Shown here in pieces: positions 11,550 through 23,662 of a stretch of 64,000 bases of DNA; within the stretch, counting starts at the first letter, position 1, and every line of letters starts with the position of its first letter. A model generated the notes under the pieces. That model made no database searches, was not told where the DNA came from, and saw nothing but the letters and a program-made list of their open reading frames with translations. The stretch is from NCBI RefSeq assembly GCF_040712315.1, contig NC_134013.1:83272001-83336000 (forward strand), written 5' to 3'. The position numbers were made by a program, and so were the translations under genes. This stretch comes from Castanea sativa. Lineage: Eukaryota > Streptophyta > Magnoliopsida > Fagales > Fagaceae.

Positions 11550-12845
11550 TTAATTTACGGGTTTTCCGTGATTATAGCCGTAATAAGAAAGATACCACCG
11601 AACAAACTTCTTCAACCCGGTTTGCAAATCGGTTGTGGGTTTATACCCGAGTTCACTTCGGGCCAAACTAATATTCGCATGCGTGAACGGTACGTCACCG
11701 TTTCCAGGCATATCCACAAGATTCCTCTTCGCTTTTGTCTTCAAATACCTCTCTAATATACTCACAAGTGTCGGTACGGTCACGGGTGACGTGTTACCCA
11801 GATTAAAGATCCGGTACGGAGCGGGTCCCCGTTTCTTCCCACCCGACCCGGTACTTTTCCCCGACGTGTCCAAAGATCCCAGACAACCCTTCACAATGTC
11901 ATCAATGTAAGTGAAGTCCCGGGCCAAGTCAACCCGGTTCTTGCCCCGATAGATCTTAATGGGTTTACCTTGTAGAATATTCCGGGTAAAAGAGAAGTAA
12001 GCCATATCGGGTCGTCCCCACGGGCCGTACACGGTAAAAAATCTCAACCCGGTAATGGAGAGGCCGTAAATGTGGTTATAGGTGTGGGTAATTTCCTCAC
12101 CGGCTTTTTTAGTAGCGGCGTAGAGACTTGCGGGTTGGTCGGTCCGATCCGATTCGGAAAACGGTACCTTTTCGTTTAACCCGTAAACCGAACTCGACGA
12201 AGCCCAAACAACCGACGGCTGAGGATTCGCCGATTTACAAGCCTCGAGAAGCGAAACAAGCCCGGCGATATTGCTGTGCACGTAGGAATTTGGATTTTCC
12301 ATAGCGTATCGAACTCCGGCTTGTGCCGCCAAATGCATCACGTGCGTAAAAGCCACGATGTCGAAGAGCTTCTCCAACAAACGACTGTCGTTTATGTCTC
12401 CCTCCACGACGAAAACCCCGTGGCTTTCGAGGAGTGCCCTGCGCGCTTTCTTCAACGACGGGTCGTAGTAGTTGTTGAAGTTGTCGAGCCCAACGACGCC
12501 GTCGCCGCGCCTCTTCAAAGCGAGCGACACGTGCGTGCCGACGAAACCGGCGCCGCCGGTGACCAAAACGGACATGCCGCCTGATCTTCGGATCTGGGAG
12601 GAGACCCGCACTTGCTTCTCCCACTGGAGACCGCCCCACGAGGCGGCGAAATACTTGCTACCGGTATCGACGAAACTCTGGAAACTCAAATACGACGCCG
12701 TTAATGCAATCAAGAAGAGCGCCCACAAGAACATGGTGCTCGTAGAAGCGAAACAACGATGGAATTGACGGTTCATGCTGTGGGCCCGGTCGATCTTGAA
12801 CTTCCCAGGCGTTGATGGGAACAGTTCTTCCTCTAAAGAAGGCAT
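11550..12845 (-). CDS. GAE1: UDP-glucuronate 4-epimerase, GAE1 type
   Basis: Converts UDP-glucuronate to UDP-galacturonate, the precursor of pectin, in the Golgi. The single 431-residue open frame has no intron, as usual for plant GAE genes, and matches family length. A short cytosolic N-terminus (MPSLEEELFPSTPGKFKIDR) leads to one membrane segment at about 36-57 (TMFLWALFLIALTASYL), the type II anchor. The NAD-binding loop TGGAGFVG is at 96-103. The short-chain dehydrogenase residues are the serine run at 216-219 and Y242-K246 in YAATK. DFTYIDDIVKG (310-320) and NLGNTSPVT are further extended-SDR epimerase signatures. The N-terminal sequence places it in the GAE1/GAE5 clade rather than the GAE6 group; I rely on recalled family sequence for that. 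The start gives the complete conserved N-terminus. The coding region is much more GC-rich than its flanks. Confidence 0.95.
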   Translation of the reverse strand: MPSLEEELFPSTPGKFKIDRAHSMNRQFHRCFASTSTMFLWALFLIALTASYLSFQSFVDTGSKYFAASWGGLQWEKQVRVSSQIRRSGGMSVLVTGGAGFVGTHVSLALKRRGDGVVGLDNFNNYYDPSLKKARRALLESHGVFVVEGDINDSRLLEKLFDIVAFTHVMHLAAQAGVRYAMENPNSYVHSNIAGLVSLLEACKSANPQPSVVWASSSSVYGLNEKVPFSESDRTDQPASLYAATKKAGEEITHTYNHIYGLSITGLRFFTVYGPWGRPDMAYFSFTRNILQGKPIKIYRGKNRVDLARDFTYIDDIVKGCLGSLDTSGKSTGSGGKKRGPAPYRIFNLGNTSPVTVPTLVSILERYLKTKAKRNLVDMPGNGDVPFTHANISLARSELGYKPTTDLQTGLKKFVRWYLSYYGYNHGKPVN

Positions 12846-13024
12846 GTTGGGTTTCGAACAATATGTTTTCTTTTCTGTTTTTTTTTTTTTTTTAAAGAAT
12901 AAAAAAGAAAAAGAAAGTGAAATTTGGGTATTGGTTTTGGAAAAAGATGCAGAGAAAGAAAAGTGAGATAAGCTTCAAACTTTTTTTTATTTCTGCACCT
13001 AAAGAAAAGAGAAGTTCATATGGG

Positions 13025-13034
13025 TTTATATATA
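13025..13034 (-). promoter_or_regulatory. TATA box of the GAE gene
   Basis: On the minus strand it reads TATATATAAA, about 180 bases upstream of the ATG at 12845. A CT-rich leader of about 150 bases follows, including a poly-pyrimidine run near 12875-12895. Confidence 0.55.
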
Positions 13035-13326
13035 GGGGATAACCCACAAATGAAGCGACAAAGTACTACGCGTGAACGCGTTAAGACGTCGGCCAGGTTG
13101 AGAGAAGAGAGAGAAAAATTTTGGAGACAAGGATATTTGAGAGTTTTGGACTTTTCTGGTTAAAAGAGAAAGAGAAAGACAGAGTGTATCCAGTGGAATA
13201 TATTTTGGGTTATTTATTTTTTTATTGAAGAAAGTCACTGGTTATATATGTATCCAATTGTACGCGCTTTGGTGAAGCTGTGTGCACTATGAGAATGCAT
13301 CATCAACATTTAATGCTGATGACGAT

Positions 13327-13836
13327 GATGATGATGATGTTTTTCTCATAAAAATAAAATAAAACATTTAATGATGTTGCTAATTGAAATAAGGTAAAAA
13401 ATTTCATCCCTAAAATTGGTATTAAACTTTGAAACATCTTTGTAGGTTGTTAAACTATTTGAAAACATTATACTCCCTGTATTTAATGTAAGACTATTGA
13501 CACCAAGTGTTTTGTGGTGAGGTCATTGGGGTGTGATTTGTTTTTTTGGTAGTTGGATAGTTTGGTAAGAATGGATTTGAACCTTCATTTTTCAAGTTGG
13601 AAATATCATGAAGTATCAACTAATTGAATTATAAATATTTTTTTGATATGTAAATGCACATTTGAGGGAGTGAAATAACTAATGTAGAAATCAATGTTTG
13701 TAGCATTACTCTTTCATTAATTTTTATTATTAGGTGGCATTATTTTGTTTTAATTTAACAGTTGTTTGAGATATGTTTGAATTATGCACATCTCTATTGA
13801 AAACTCTAAAAAATTCAATTGCCCAATAAAAAAAAG
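13327..13836. repeat. Direct repeat, copy 1
   Basis: About 510 bp that recurs at 14492-15000, offset 1164 bp. Both begin in a GATGATGATG run followed by ACATTTAATGATGTTGC. Both end with TGAAAACTCTAAAAAA and CCCAATAAAAAAA. Differences are scattered substitutions and small indels. No gene. Confidence 0.75.
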
Positions 13837-14491
13837 GCTTGATGATGCACAAAAATTAGTAGGTTGAAATACTTCAGACTATGATAATAGCTGTAAATCT
13901 TGAAAAAAATAAAAAATAAAAAAACTGTCAATGGTGATCGGTATGATTTGGCCAAGGACTTTCTGATGGTTAAGTCAATTTTCTCTTTAGAACACAATGA
14001 TGGAAAATAGTGAATTGTAAGAATTTAACTTGGATGAATGAGATTTGCTCCTTTTATATAGAGTTAGACCTGAGTCTACTTGTTTAGGTCCACCACCATT
14101 GTAGATGATGTGGGTGGTTAATGAAGAAAACGAGATATGTGGAGCGAAGTCTGAAGAATCCCTTCCACGTATTAAGAACAACATGTCGTGGTTTGTTTAT
14201 CTGGAGCCTTTGGAGAATTCTTCGTAGAATTTACAAAGTATAATTTGGTCGTCCATGGAGGACTTCCTTCAAATTGAATCACCTTATTATTAACAGATGG
14301 GCATTGATCATGCATTCTATCATTCTTAAATTGCTTCCTTTAGACGTGGTTAGGTCATGGATGACAACCAAGGACGGGTTAACCTTAATTGATCCCCATC
14401 AGTTGCCCCTTGTCCTTAAGTTGTCTATCATTATTGCTTTGACTTTTAATGATTTTTTTGATTTTTTTTTTTACTTGGACCCTGCCCTTGA

Positions 14492-15000
14492 TGATGATGA
14501 TGATGTTCTTCTCACCAAAAAAATAAAACATTTAATGATGTTGCTAATTGAAATAAGGTAAAAAATTTCATCTCTAAAATTGGTACGAAACTTTGAAACA
14601 TCTTTGTAGGTTGTTAAACTATTTGAAAACATTATACTCCCTCTATTTAATGTAAAACTATTGACACCAAGTGTTTTGTGGTCAGGCAATTTAGGTGTAA
14701 TTTGTTTTTTTGGTAGTTGGATAGTTTGGTAAAAATGGATTTGAACTTTTATTTTTCGAGTTGAGAATATTAGGAAGTATTAACTAATTGAATTACAAAG
14801 ATTTTTTTGATACCTAAATGCACATTTGAGGGACTGTGAAATAACTGACGTAGAATCGATGTTTGTAGCATCACTCTTTCATTAATTTTTATTATTATGT
14901 GGCATTATTTTGTTTTAATTTGATAGTTGTTTGAGATAAGTTTGAATCATGCACGTCTCTATTGAAAACTCTAAAAAAGCCAATGGCCCAATAAAAAAAG
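14492..15000. repeat. Direct repeat, copy 2
   Basis: Second copy of the repeat at 13327. The roughly 650 bp between copies (13837-14491) is not repeated. This fits either a tandem duplication of a 1.16-kb unit with partial loss, or a short element with long direct repeats. I see no TG...CA ends, so I do not call these LTRs. Confidence 0.75.
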
Positions 15001-17100
15001 TCAATTAAATTAAGATTCTTGGTAAATAACATTATTTTAAACATTAAATAATTTTATAGTTTTGACATCAACAATCATGTGTGACACAAAACTATTGATT
15101 ATGCACACAATATGAAAGACTTTTTAAAATTTAATAATGAGAAAAAAATATTTTCTGAAGTTTAAAAACAAAATTTTAATGTTTTCAATAATTTCAAGAT
15201 TAAAACAATCAAGTCCAAGAGTGAAAGAAAAAAAATCATGAAAAATGGGATTAAAACAATATTTTGATTTTAAAAAATAATAATTTTGTGCATTTGGAGC
15301 GAGTATGCATTTAGTTTTAGTCGTGAGAGTGGTGACATTGTTTTAGTGGTAGAACATGGGCGCCATACCATTGGTTTGTAAGAAAAAAAGAAAAAATCTA
15401 GATTCATTAGATTATTACAACTTTTTTAAAAAATACTATTAGTCTTTAAAAAAAAAAAAAAGTGAATTACAATATTCCTCAACCAAAAGAGACGGTTAAC
15501 TTGAAAATTAAAAAATTAAAAAATAAACGGAGTTTTAGAATTACTATTTCCCACCGGAAAAGCCGATCTTAACTGGGAGAGAAGTTGCAGAAGTTGACAG
15601 AAAAAACTAAATATGGAAAACCGGAGATAGTTCGCGTAACCGGTGGAATAGGTGGTTGGTCGTTTTTTAAAAGCCATTCGGGAATTAAAATTGGGCGGTG
15701 CTCCATGATTTAGAGTTTTGGCTGGCCCACTTCTCTAATCTCTGTTTGTTGGTCTTACTTTGACTAACCTCCTTTTTCTCTCTTTAAGTCTTGCTTGCTA
15801 ATGAAAACAAGAGAATGAAAACCACAACACCATGACATTGGTATTTGGTAGGTTTATCACTCATATCATAAGATGTGAATCCCACAAATCTCGAACTATT
15901 AAAAGCTTGTTTTTTATTATAGAATTTTTAATTTTTAATTTTTAAGTAATTGTTGGTCAGTATCAGTCTCAATCTCAATTTGGATTAAATATTGATTTTA
16001 AAATCTTACTTAACACAATTGGCAACTCCAAAATAAGTTCTAATCAAGTCTCGAATTTCAATGATACTGACCATTAAATAAGTTAAGCAAGCAAGCAAGC
16101 AAGCAACCAACCAAATTGTAGCATTCATAAATTAAATTTGTGAAACTTGTCTCTATAAAAAGTTTAGTTTAGTCTTGAAAATTATAGTGACATAGCTTGA
16201 TCTCTTTGTAAGAAGAATTAGGCTCAAATCTTCTTGCTTGTTATTAAAATTAAGGATAAATTGTAAATCTTTAAAATTTGGAGTGCTTGGATTTTATATC
16301 ATAAAATTTCAAAATTTGGATTTTACCGCTGAAGTTTGGAAGTGTTTGAACATTACACTATAATGTTTCAGAATTTAAATTTTACCCTTAAAATGTGAAA
16401 GTGTATAAATTTTACACTCTAAAGTTATAAAATTTGAGAATGTAAAATCTAAACACCTCTAAACTTTAGGAAGTAAAATTCAAATACTCCAAAATTTTAT
16501 AAGACAAAATTTAAAATTTAAAATTTCAAGATATAAAATTTAAATATATCTATACTTTAGAGTAATAATTTATAATTTACCCTATGATTAAATTGGGGAA
16601 AAAAAGTTGTTAACCTTCAATTTTCCTTTACTTTTAGAGAAGAAAAGGACTTAATTTTCAATAATAGAAGTAGTACCGTACAAGAGCAGCAATATTGGAA
16701 TTTATAGACATTATTATAGTGAATTTTGTTGATCTTGCCAGCTTTTTTAGAAATGCGGTGCAAGGGTCCACCAAAGTGAGTGTTGAAGAGTAAAGTAGTA
16801 CTATACTCACTAGGTGATACTTTTGGTTAGATTGGCTGGCACTTGCAGATCATGGGTTCAATGATGTCTTTTTTCTCACTCTGTATATAGTTGTCTCCAC
16901 TTGGGATATCTCCTCGCATCTTCCACTTCCTTCATTTCTCATATTTATTTCAAGTGTTTTTTTAAGGCTATTATATATTTATTTTGTGTTACAAAACCGC
17001 ATAAAATTAACAAATAACAAGATCCACCCAAACATGTTAAAGATAGGTTTTATAATTGTTGGCTGAACTATTAAATTGATAGGTTAATTCTAGGTCTTTA

Positions 17101-17139
<39 letters not shown>

Positions 17140-17268
17140 ACTATTACCTAAACTCCCTACTCCCCTTCAACCCCCAAACACTTTAATACTTTAGACCACT
17201 TGAATTAAAGAGTTCAAAGGCAAATTTAGGTCCTTTAAACAAGACTAAAAGAGATATTTAGTTAATTC
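15001..17268. other. Intergenic, AT-rich
   Basis: No gene can be supported. At 16270-16560 there are repeated short phrases of the type TTTTACACTNTAAAGTT and AAATTTGGA. An AAGC tetramer run occurs near 16085-16105 and a TA microsatellite near 17104-17137. Confidence 0.5.
17104..17137. repeat. (TA)n microsatellite
   Basis: About 17 uninterrupted TA units. Confidence 0.9.
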
Positions 17269-17273
17269 AGTAT

Positions 17274-17939
17274 TGATGGGGTACTGATTTTGCCTATCTC
17301 CAAGTCGTCCATAAAGGTCGTCCGTGGCCCGTTTAGAATTGTAAACACCCTTTGAAACCTACTTGCAGCTACCTCGTCCAGGTAGGAAGAGCTCTGGACG
17401 AGGTAGGCACCACCAGAAAATAGACACTCGTCCAAAGCGCGAATAACCTCGTCCTGAAGGAGTGACTGTTAAACGAGGCAGCCTCTGTGCCTGTGCCGAA
17501 ACATACTCGACTAAGGAATTCTAGGACGAGAGTATCATACTTAGAAAAATCTCCGAAGATAGCGCGGTAATTCCTTATCCCACGCATAACTGCCAGGTAT
17601 CCGTTGTGGAGACAAAAGCATAACTTCTAAACGGTTATGCAAGTTACGTTTGATTTCTACCTCTCCTTGAATCCAGGAGAAGTTCCAATTTTGGTAACTG
17701 CCTATAAGAACACTATATAAAGGCTGTTTCAGACAAGGCCAAGGTATGTTCATTTTTACTCCAAAAAAGTTGGAACTCAGATAACATAAAGAGAAAAACT
17801 AACTTTGCCATCGGAGGGTTTTTGGCCGGCAGTCCCGGTCGCCTTTGATTCGCTTTTCTTTCTTTTTCAGGCCGCAGAGAGAACCAATAGTCCTTTGAAG
17901 TCCGAAGCATCCAGCCTACTGATCTTCTTTGCATCATCA
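17274..17939 (+). mobile_element. Solo LTR with 5-bp target duplication
   Basis: 666 bp beginning TGATGGGGTACTG and ending GCATCATCA, so TG...CA. It is flanked by AGTAT at 17269-17273 and again at 17940-17944. A TATA box (TATATAAA, 17714-17721) lies where an LTR promoter would be. GC content is clearly higher than the flanks and CTCGTCC-type motifs recur. No internal retroelement sequence adjoins it, so the element was lost by LTR-LTR recombination. The three open frames on its minus strand are not genes. Confidence 0.85.
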
Positions 17940-18206
17940 AGTATTAATTGATCCTATGCTCAATGATTAGGATTTTGCCAATTGCCACTAGTTTGTGAGA
18001 GAAATAAATGATGTAAATCTCTCATAAACTAGTTATTCTGAGTCTCTAACAAGTGACTTACTAAAAATGATTGTATTAAAAGTTCAAACTTGGAAGTTGA
18101 CGATACACGAGAATCTAAGTTCCAAATATAAGGTAAATTTGCATCACTAAAATATAAGGTAAGTAGGTGGATTTAAGAATTTAATGCCCTATGCTAAGAG
18201 GAAAAA

Positions 18207-18208
<2 letters not shown>

Positions 18209-18275
<67 letters not shown>
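18209..18275. repeat. Compound (AT)n(GA)n microsatellite
   Basis: An AT run to about 18236 passes directly into a GA run to about 18275. It abuts the inverted-repeat element on its right. Confidence 0.85.
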
Positions 18276-18277
<2 letters not shown>

Positions 18278-18448
18278 TTAGGTACAATACCTTAGATATT
18301 ATTCCTTAGGTTCTCCTTTTAAGATTCAGCCATGTAACTACTTAAGTAAAAAATAAACTTCCATCTCATGAAAAAAAAAATTAACATGGAAAAATCTTAA
18401 AAGGGGAATCAAAAGAATAACACTTAAGTACTATACCTAAGTCTCTCT
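18275..18448. mobile_element. Small inverted-repeat MITE
   Basis: The left end reads ACTTAGGTACAATACCTTAG and the right end, read on the minus strand, ACTTAGGTATAGTACTTAAG. The match extends inward through CCTTTTAAGATT on both arms, so most of this 174-bp unit is TIR. It lies between AT/GA repeats at left and an AT run at right. No coding capacity; the superfamily is not clear. Confidence 0.6.
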
Positions 18449-18495
18449 ATATATATATTCCCTGTGATGTAATGTAAGCAAATTTTTAGTTTTTT

Positions 18496-18511
18496 GGGGG
18501 GGGGGGGGGGG
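18496..18511. repeat. Poly-G tract
   Basis: 16 consecutive G on the plus strand, uncommon in such AT-rich DNA. Confidence 0.9.
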
Positions 18512-19177
18512 TGTTCAAAAGATGGATATGTAATATAAAACTAAACAGTTGTACAACAGTTCGAATAAGATTATATATTAAGTTCGTTCAAAATCCTACA
18601 TCTCCCAATATAAACAATCAAACAATGAGAGGAGACATGTATAAAAAGAATTTTCCATTGTTTGACAGTTACCCTTTTCAGTTAGTAAGGCATGTTTGCA
18701 CACATATGTGCTTCGGGTGCCTAATTGAGACTTCCCAGCTGCCATGACTTTTCGACCAACTGCCTGTAATCAATAAAATTAGAATAGAAAATGTTGTAAC
18801 TTGTAAGCAAGTTACATCCGAATATCTTTTTTTTAATTCAATTGTTTCAGTAGTAGGATGAAAGAATTTGAGTTCTAATTCTCCTCGTAAGAGAGACTAA
18901 TCAATGCCATTAAATTATAACTTCATAAGATTCTTGGCGAAACTCATTTATTTTTAAGCTATCGAATATCAATTTTTTTTTTTTGTGAGAATTAATATAT
19001 AACTGATATATTGAAAAGTGACGCATTATGAGTAGGAGATAAACTTGTTAAGTTTGATAAAGAAAACTAAACTTAATTATCTCTCATTATCAATTGCAAA
19101 TTTCTTTATATATATTCATGTGTAGAAAGCTAGTGCCTTTTTTTTATTTTTTATTTTTTATTCTTATACATATCCAC

Positions 19178-19538
19178 ATTTGTCATCCATGTAACTATAA
19201 TCTTCACAAATCTAAATAAAATAATATTCCAAAACATATATGAATAAACAAGCAATAAATTAACATTCTAAAACATATGTGTAATGTCATAATAATGAGT
19301 TTATTTAGTAAACACATATCAAACTATAAACAAGCCTAAGCTCAGCATGCCTTTATTGAGCTCTATTGTTTACGAGCTTGTTAACAAACAATTTTTTTTG
19401 TTTGGACTCAGCTTGTTTATCAAACAAGCCTAAAACTAAGGCTCAAGTTTGGCTTATTTATAAACAAACGAACATAAACAAGCTTTTTAGCTAGTCGAGC
19501 TCGAGTTGTTCATGAACGACTTGGTTCGTTTATAGCCC
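19178..19538 (+). repeat. Dispersed repeat, copy 1
   Basis: About 360 bp that recurs in the same orientation at 29534-29906. Shared landmarks are CTATAATCTTCACAAATCTA at the start, GTAATGTCATAATAATGAG in the middle and AAACAAGCCTAAAACTAA near the end. Both stop at a GCCCTAA motif. The right edge touches the 19541 element. Confidence 0.75.
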
Positions 19539-19540
19539 TA

Positions 19541-20205
19541 ATTTGCCATATGTAGACCTATTTAAGTCAAATCTAACTTTCAGATTTTTGTTATATAGTT
19601 TCCTAAAATAAATCAAAAATCAAAAAACCCAAACCATCCTCACCGGCCACCACTACTATACCTCCACCACCACCACCACCACCAAACCTTTGCTAGCGCC
19701 ACCTAGAGGAGATTGTCGATGTCATCAACAACTAGCCACCCACCACCACCGGTTGTCAGTTACCAAAAAAAAAAAAAACCAACACATCCCCCACCAATCA
19801 CCACTGGTCCACCACTCTTGTTTAGCCTTCAGCGCCTCCAAGAAGAGATGGTGACGCCATCAATGTGCCATGTCTGGGTACCAGCCATGGATTTGAAGGA
19901 GAATGATGGTCATGGATACTCACCAACAAGATGTCACAAAACTAATATCAGACATAGATTTTGAAGACAAGAAGCAGTGGTGGATTAGTGGATGGCTGTT
20001 GATGTTGTTAGCGATCTCCTCCTGGTAGCGTTGACGAAGTTGGTGGTGGTGGAGGAATGGTGGTGGTGGTGGTGGCTGGTGGGGATTATTTGAGTTCTTT
20101 TTTCTTTTTCTTTTTTTTTTTACTTTTTGATTTATATTAGGAAACTGAAACAATAAAAGGCTGAAAATTAGATTTGAATTAAATAGGTATACATATGGCA
20201 AATTG
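19541..20205. mobile_element. TIR element with CCA/GGT minisatellite core
   Basis: The ends are long, imperfect inverted repeats. The left arm starts ATTTGCCATATGTAGACC and runs through GTTTCCTAAAATAAATCAAA. The right arm read on the minus strand starts ATTTGCCATATGTATACC and runs through GTTTCCTAATATAAATCAAA, about 90-100 bp each. Inside, CCACCACC runs at left are mirrored by GGTGGTGG runs at right. No transposase. Long TIRs suggest a Mutator-like or foldback element. Confidence 0.65.
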
Positions 20206-23200
20206 TTATTGGTGGAGCATGGGATGGAGCAGGAAAGATGAGACAAAAGATTTGGACTCTTATTTAAATATATCTCACTCATGTTTGATATATATTTTTT
20301 CTAAAAACTAGCATGTACTAAACCTAGCAGTTTACTCATTTTCAAATTCTAAATTTTAGTTTCTTAAAAATCTCTTCCTGCTTAATCTTATTCATAATAG
20401 AGAAATTCAAATTGAAAAATTACATTAAATTCAAAATATAAAAAGAGTCTCATCACACTTGTGGCGCATATAATGAGGATAGTATACATTAAACATCAAT
20501 ATTTTTATATTTTTATTATAATCTCGAATTTTCAATTAGTTTGGAATCTATATCCTCCACTTGAATGGAGTGAGTGACATCATTTTGCGCCTTTTAGAAA
20601 TATCAAAATTAGATGAAAATTTTTAAATCAGTATGAAAAACTGCAAAAGGGAAGAGTGGAAGACCTACTAGTCAAAAGTTAACTACTAACCGACAGTATG
20701 CGATGTGGCATGAGGTGATATCGTGGTGTGCTGTTGTTATCTTCTCATGCATCATATGACATGGCTAGGGCAAATGTAGCTTGTGTGTATGGAAAAATGA
20801 TGATTGGTGTGTGGCCAGTGCCAGGCATGTGAAAGTGCTTGAACTTTGCCGATGGCATGAGAGGTGGGTCGCGTAAGCGAACATAACTTCTCGCCAGTGC
20901 GGCGTGTGCTATGGAGTTTTTATTTTTGGTGGTTCTGATGGCATTTTGTTTCAAATGGTTCTCAATACTAAGACTTTGATACCATAAAAATATTGAACAG
21001 TCATAATCCTATTATATATCTAAAATGTACGTAGGAGGCCTTTTGAGTAATGCTAGAGACACTTTTTCTCAAAACGAAAATTCAAACCCTATTTATGTGT
21101 TAACTTTTGATTGGATTTCAACACTTTCACATGAGTTCATCACATGTATTTAAAGATGTTGAAATTCAATTAAGAGTTGATACACAAATAGAGTATGGAT
21201 TTGGATGTGTCCTAGCTTTACTATATAAGCCTAAGAACTTGGGGTACTATATATAGTACAACATGCAGTATTTAGTACTGTGGTATTAGAACATTAACCC
21301 TGGACAATACAAGTGATTTAGGTCTTCGGCCCTTGAACTTTAAATCTAACAGGTATCTCTTTTAGAAACTTGAGACCCTCATTTTTTTTAATTAGTTGCT
21401 TTTGAGTTCTTCGGTTCAAATAAATCCTTTGAATCTTGATGAACTAACTAGTGTTGAAATAATTTTATTTTGTTGCTTATCAATGAAACTCTAATTGCTT
21501 GTTGGCATCTTTTAGATAGACAGTTCTTTGGCACTATAGGCTTGGCTAGATTGGACTAATTTCAGATTTTTTTTTTTTGAAGACAGTTATTGACTTATTT
21601 CAGAATTTTGTAGACAAGATTTTGATAAAAATTATACATAAAATACCAAAAAAAACATGGTTGTACGTAGAGCCAACCAGGTCGAGGTATTGCCAACCCA
21701 GCCCAAAATAGAGCCTAGCCCAATCATCCTCATTGAGTACACAGCAAACCACTGGCTACCCAAAATCTGAGCCCAATCATGCTAGAAATTAACTTGTTAA
21801 CCCATGTTTCAGGGCATGAAGGCATTTAAGAGTTAAGACTTAAGACCAATCCACACCCAAGATGAGAGAGAGGGAAGAGGAGTGAGAGAAAAGAGCTGTG
21901 AGAAGAGATAAAAATAGAGAGAGAAGAAAAATTCTTTAAAAATAACAAATTTAATATTTTATTTAAAAGAAAAGTTGGTAACTTCTCTTAGTATTGAAAA
22001 TTGTTTTAAAACAAAACAATCTCGATCATGAGGATCACATTGACATATAGGGAGGTTGAAATTGACATATATTTGCGTAATTTAAGGATAAAATTTAGTT
22101 AACTTGAAAGATAAATTTAAGTTAAAAAAATGAATTGAAGTTAAGGTTGTATTTTTACGCTATTATTCATAAAGGACATACATTTGGATTTCTGGTATAT
22201 GTTGTGGTTTGTCTAATTCAATAAGATATTCACGAGTGCTTAATTTGAACTCTCAAGCAAAGTTTTGAAACTCGGACCATTCATTGAACCGTAAAAGGGA
22301 GAAGTTCAAGGTTTTTGAAGTCAAACCGAGGTTGAACCGGGATTGAACCGTGATGATGTCATAATTAATTTAAGCCAAAATATAGATATTAAATTTATAA
22401 AACTAGCAAAAAATTGACTAATATATCTATATATGTAAGGGAAATTTAATTATTTTCAAGCATATATTTAATAATTAAATAAGAAAGTTAATAAAATAGA
22501 ATAATAACCATGAAAACATTAAAATTTATTATTAATTTTTGAAGTAAAGTTGAATATCTTTGAAGGATTTTTATTATAATTTTTTTTATCCTTGTAAGAT
22601 ATGGATAATTTAATTAAGTGAAATAAAATTGTGTTAAGTTGTTTTCATAAATAAAAAAAAAATTATTGCTAAGGGGTTGGATCGCACGGTTCTTGACACC
22701 AGTTCGTGCAGTCCAACCCCAGTTTTAGGGGTTCACGGAATTAACTAAAAATATGATTCTTTATGCTTAAAAAATCAATTTTCATCTAGGTTTCCGGTTT
22801 TCATGGTAAAGGAAATCAGCTTTCAAAAGAGGAAAATAGAAGATGTTTTAATAACGTGGTTTATTGATTTAGTTACATAATCACATAACTTTGCTAAATT
22901 TTAAAAGGAGAATCCAAGATACAGGATATAAGGTACATTAAGTTATTTATAGTGGGAAAATTCTTAGATATTTTCGGAGTATAGAGAAATAATATTCCCT
23001 CCTTTTACATTCACAATAGATCCCACCATAAATTTAATAAGTGGACTCTATTATGAATGTGAGAGGAATGAATATCATTCTTTTAGTGCTCTAAGAGTAA
23101 CTAAGAATTACTCATTTATAGCGTGCTCCAAATATAAAAAGTTAAAACCATTCGCTCAAACTACTCATAAGAAAATAAGTAATGGTTTATTATTTCTGAT

Positions 23201-23600
23201 AATTAGAGGTGAAGGATTAAAATCTTTGACATTTTTGTTGTGGACTGTTCAAATTATGATAAATCATCTAAAGTCAAACGGGGTAGTTTGGGATGTTGGC
23301 ACTGAAAAAAATTGTGGTGAAGGCAGTGCCACTCCAGCCCACTATGGATGATGGAGTCTTGTATTGCACTCAAAGTAAAAATGGGACGTCCACGACCATG
23401 CTCGATTAGTCGAAAAAAGTACCACAGTGCATGGGTTATGATTAATGAAGTGACTCATATATTGTAGGCGAGCTATAGCTTTTCGTAACTTGTAGTTGTC
23501 ACCATCTGCTGGGAAGTCAGGCTTATGGTCTGCATGCGCAAAGAAAGGTTGCGGGAGCTGTATAACTATCAATCACCAACAAAAATGGAAAATTGGAACT
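20206..23600. other. Intergenic, old repeat debris
   Basis: No gene can be supported. At 20973-20984, ACTTTGATACCA is the reverse complement of a sequence close to a tRNA-Met primer-binding site, a possible trace of a minus-strand LTR element. At 22270-22740, GGTTGAACCGGGATTGAACC and related phrases resemble a common plant repeat. The rest is AT-rich. Confidence 0.4.
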
Positions 23601-23607
23601 AATTAAG

Positions 23608-23659
<52 letters not shown>

Positions 23660-23662
<3 letters not shown>

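Noticed and set aside
12235..12768. Several open frames on both strands within the GAE gene
   Set aside because: All are shadows of the GC-rich GAE coding sequence in other frames.
13327..15000. Interpretation of the 510-bp direct repeats as LTRs
   Set aside because: No TG...CA ends, no flanking duplication found and no retroelement sequence between them.
17369..17940. Three minus-strand open frames
   Set aside because: They fall inside the solo LTR, overlap in different frames and match no family.
19713..20282. Pro-rich and His-rich open frames on both strands
   Set aside because: Encoded by CCA/GGT minisatellites in the TIR element.
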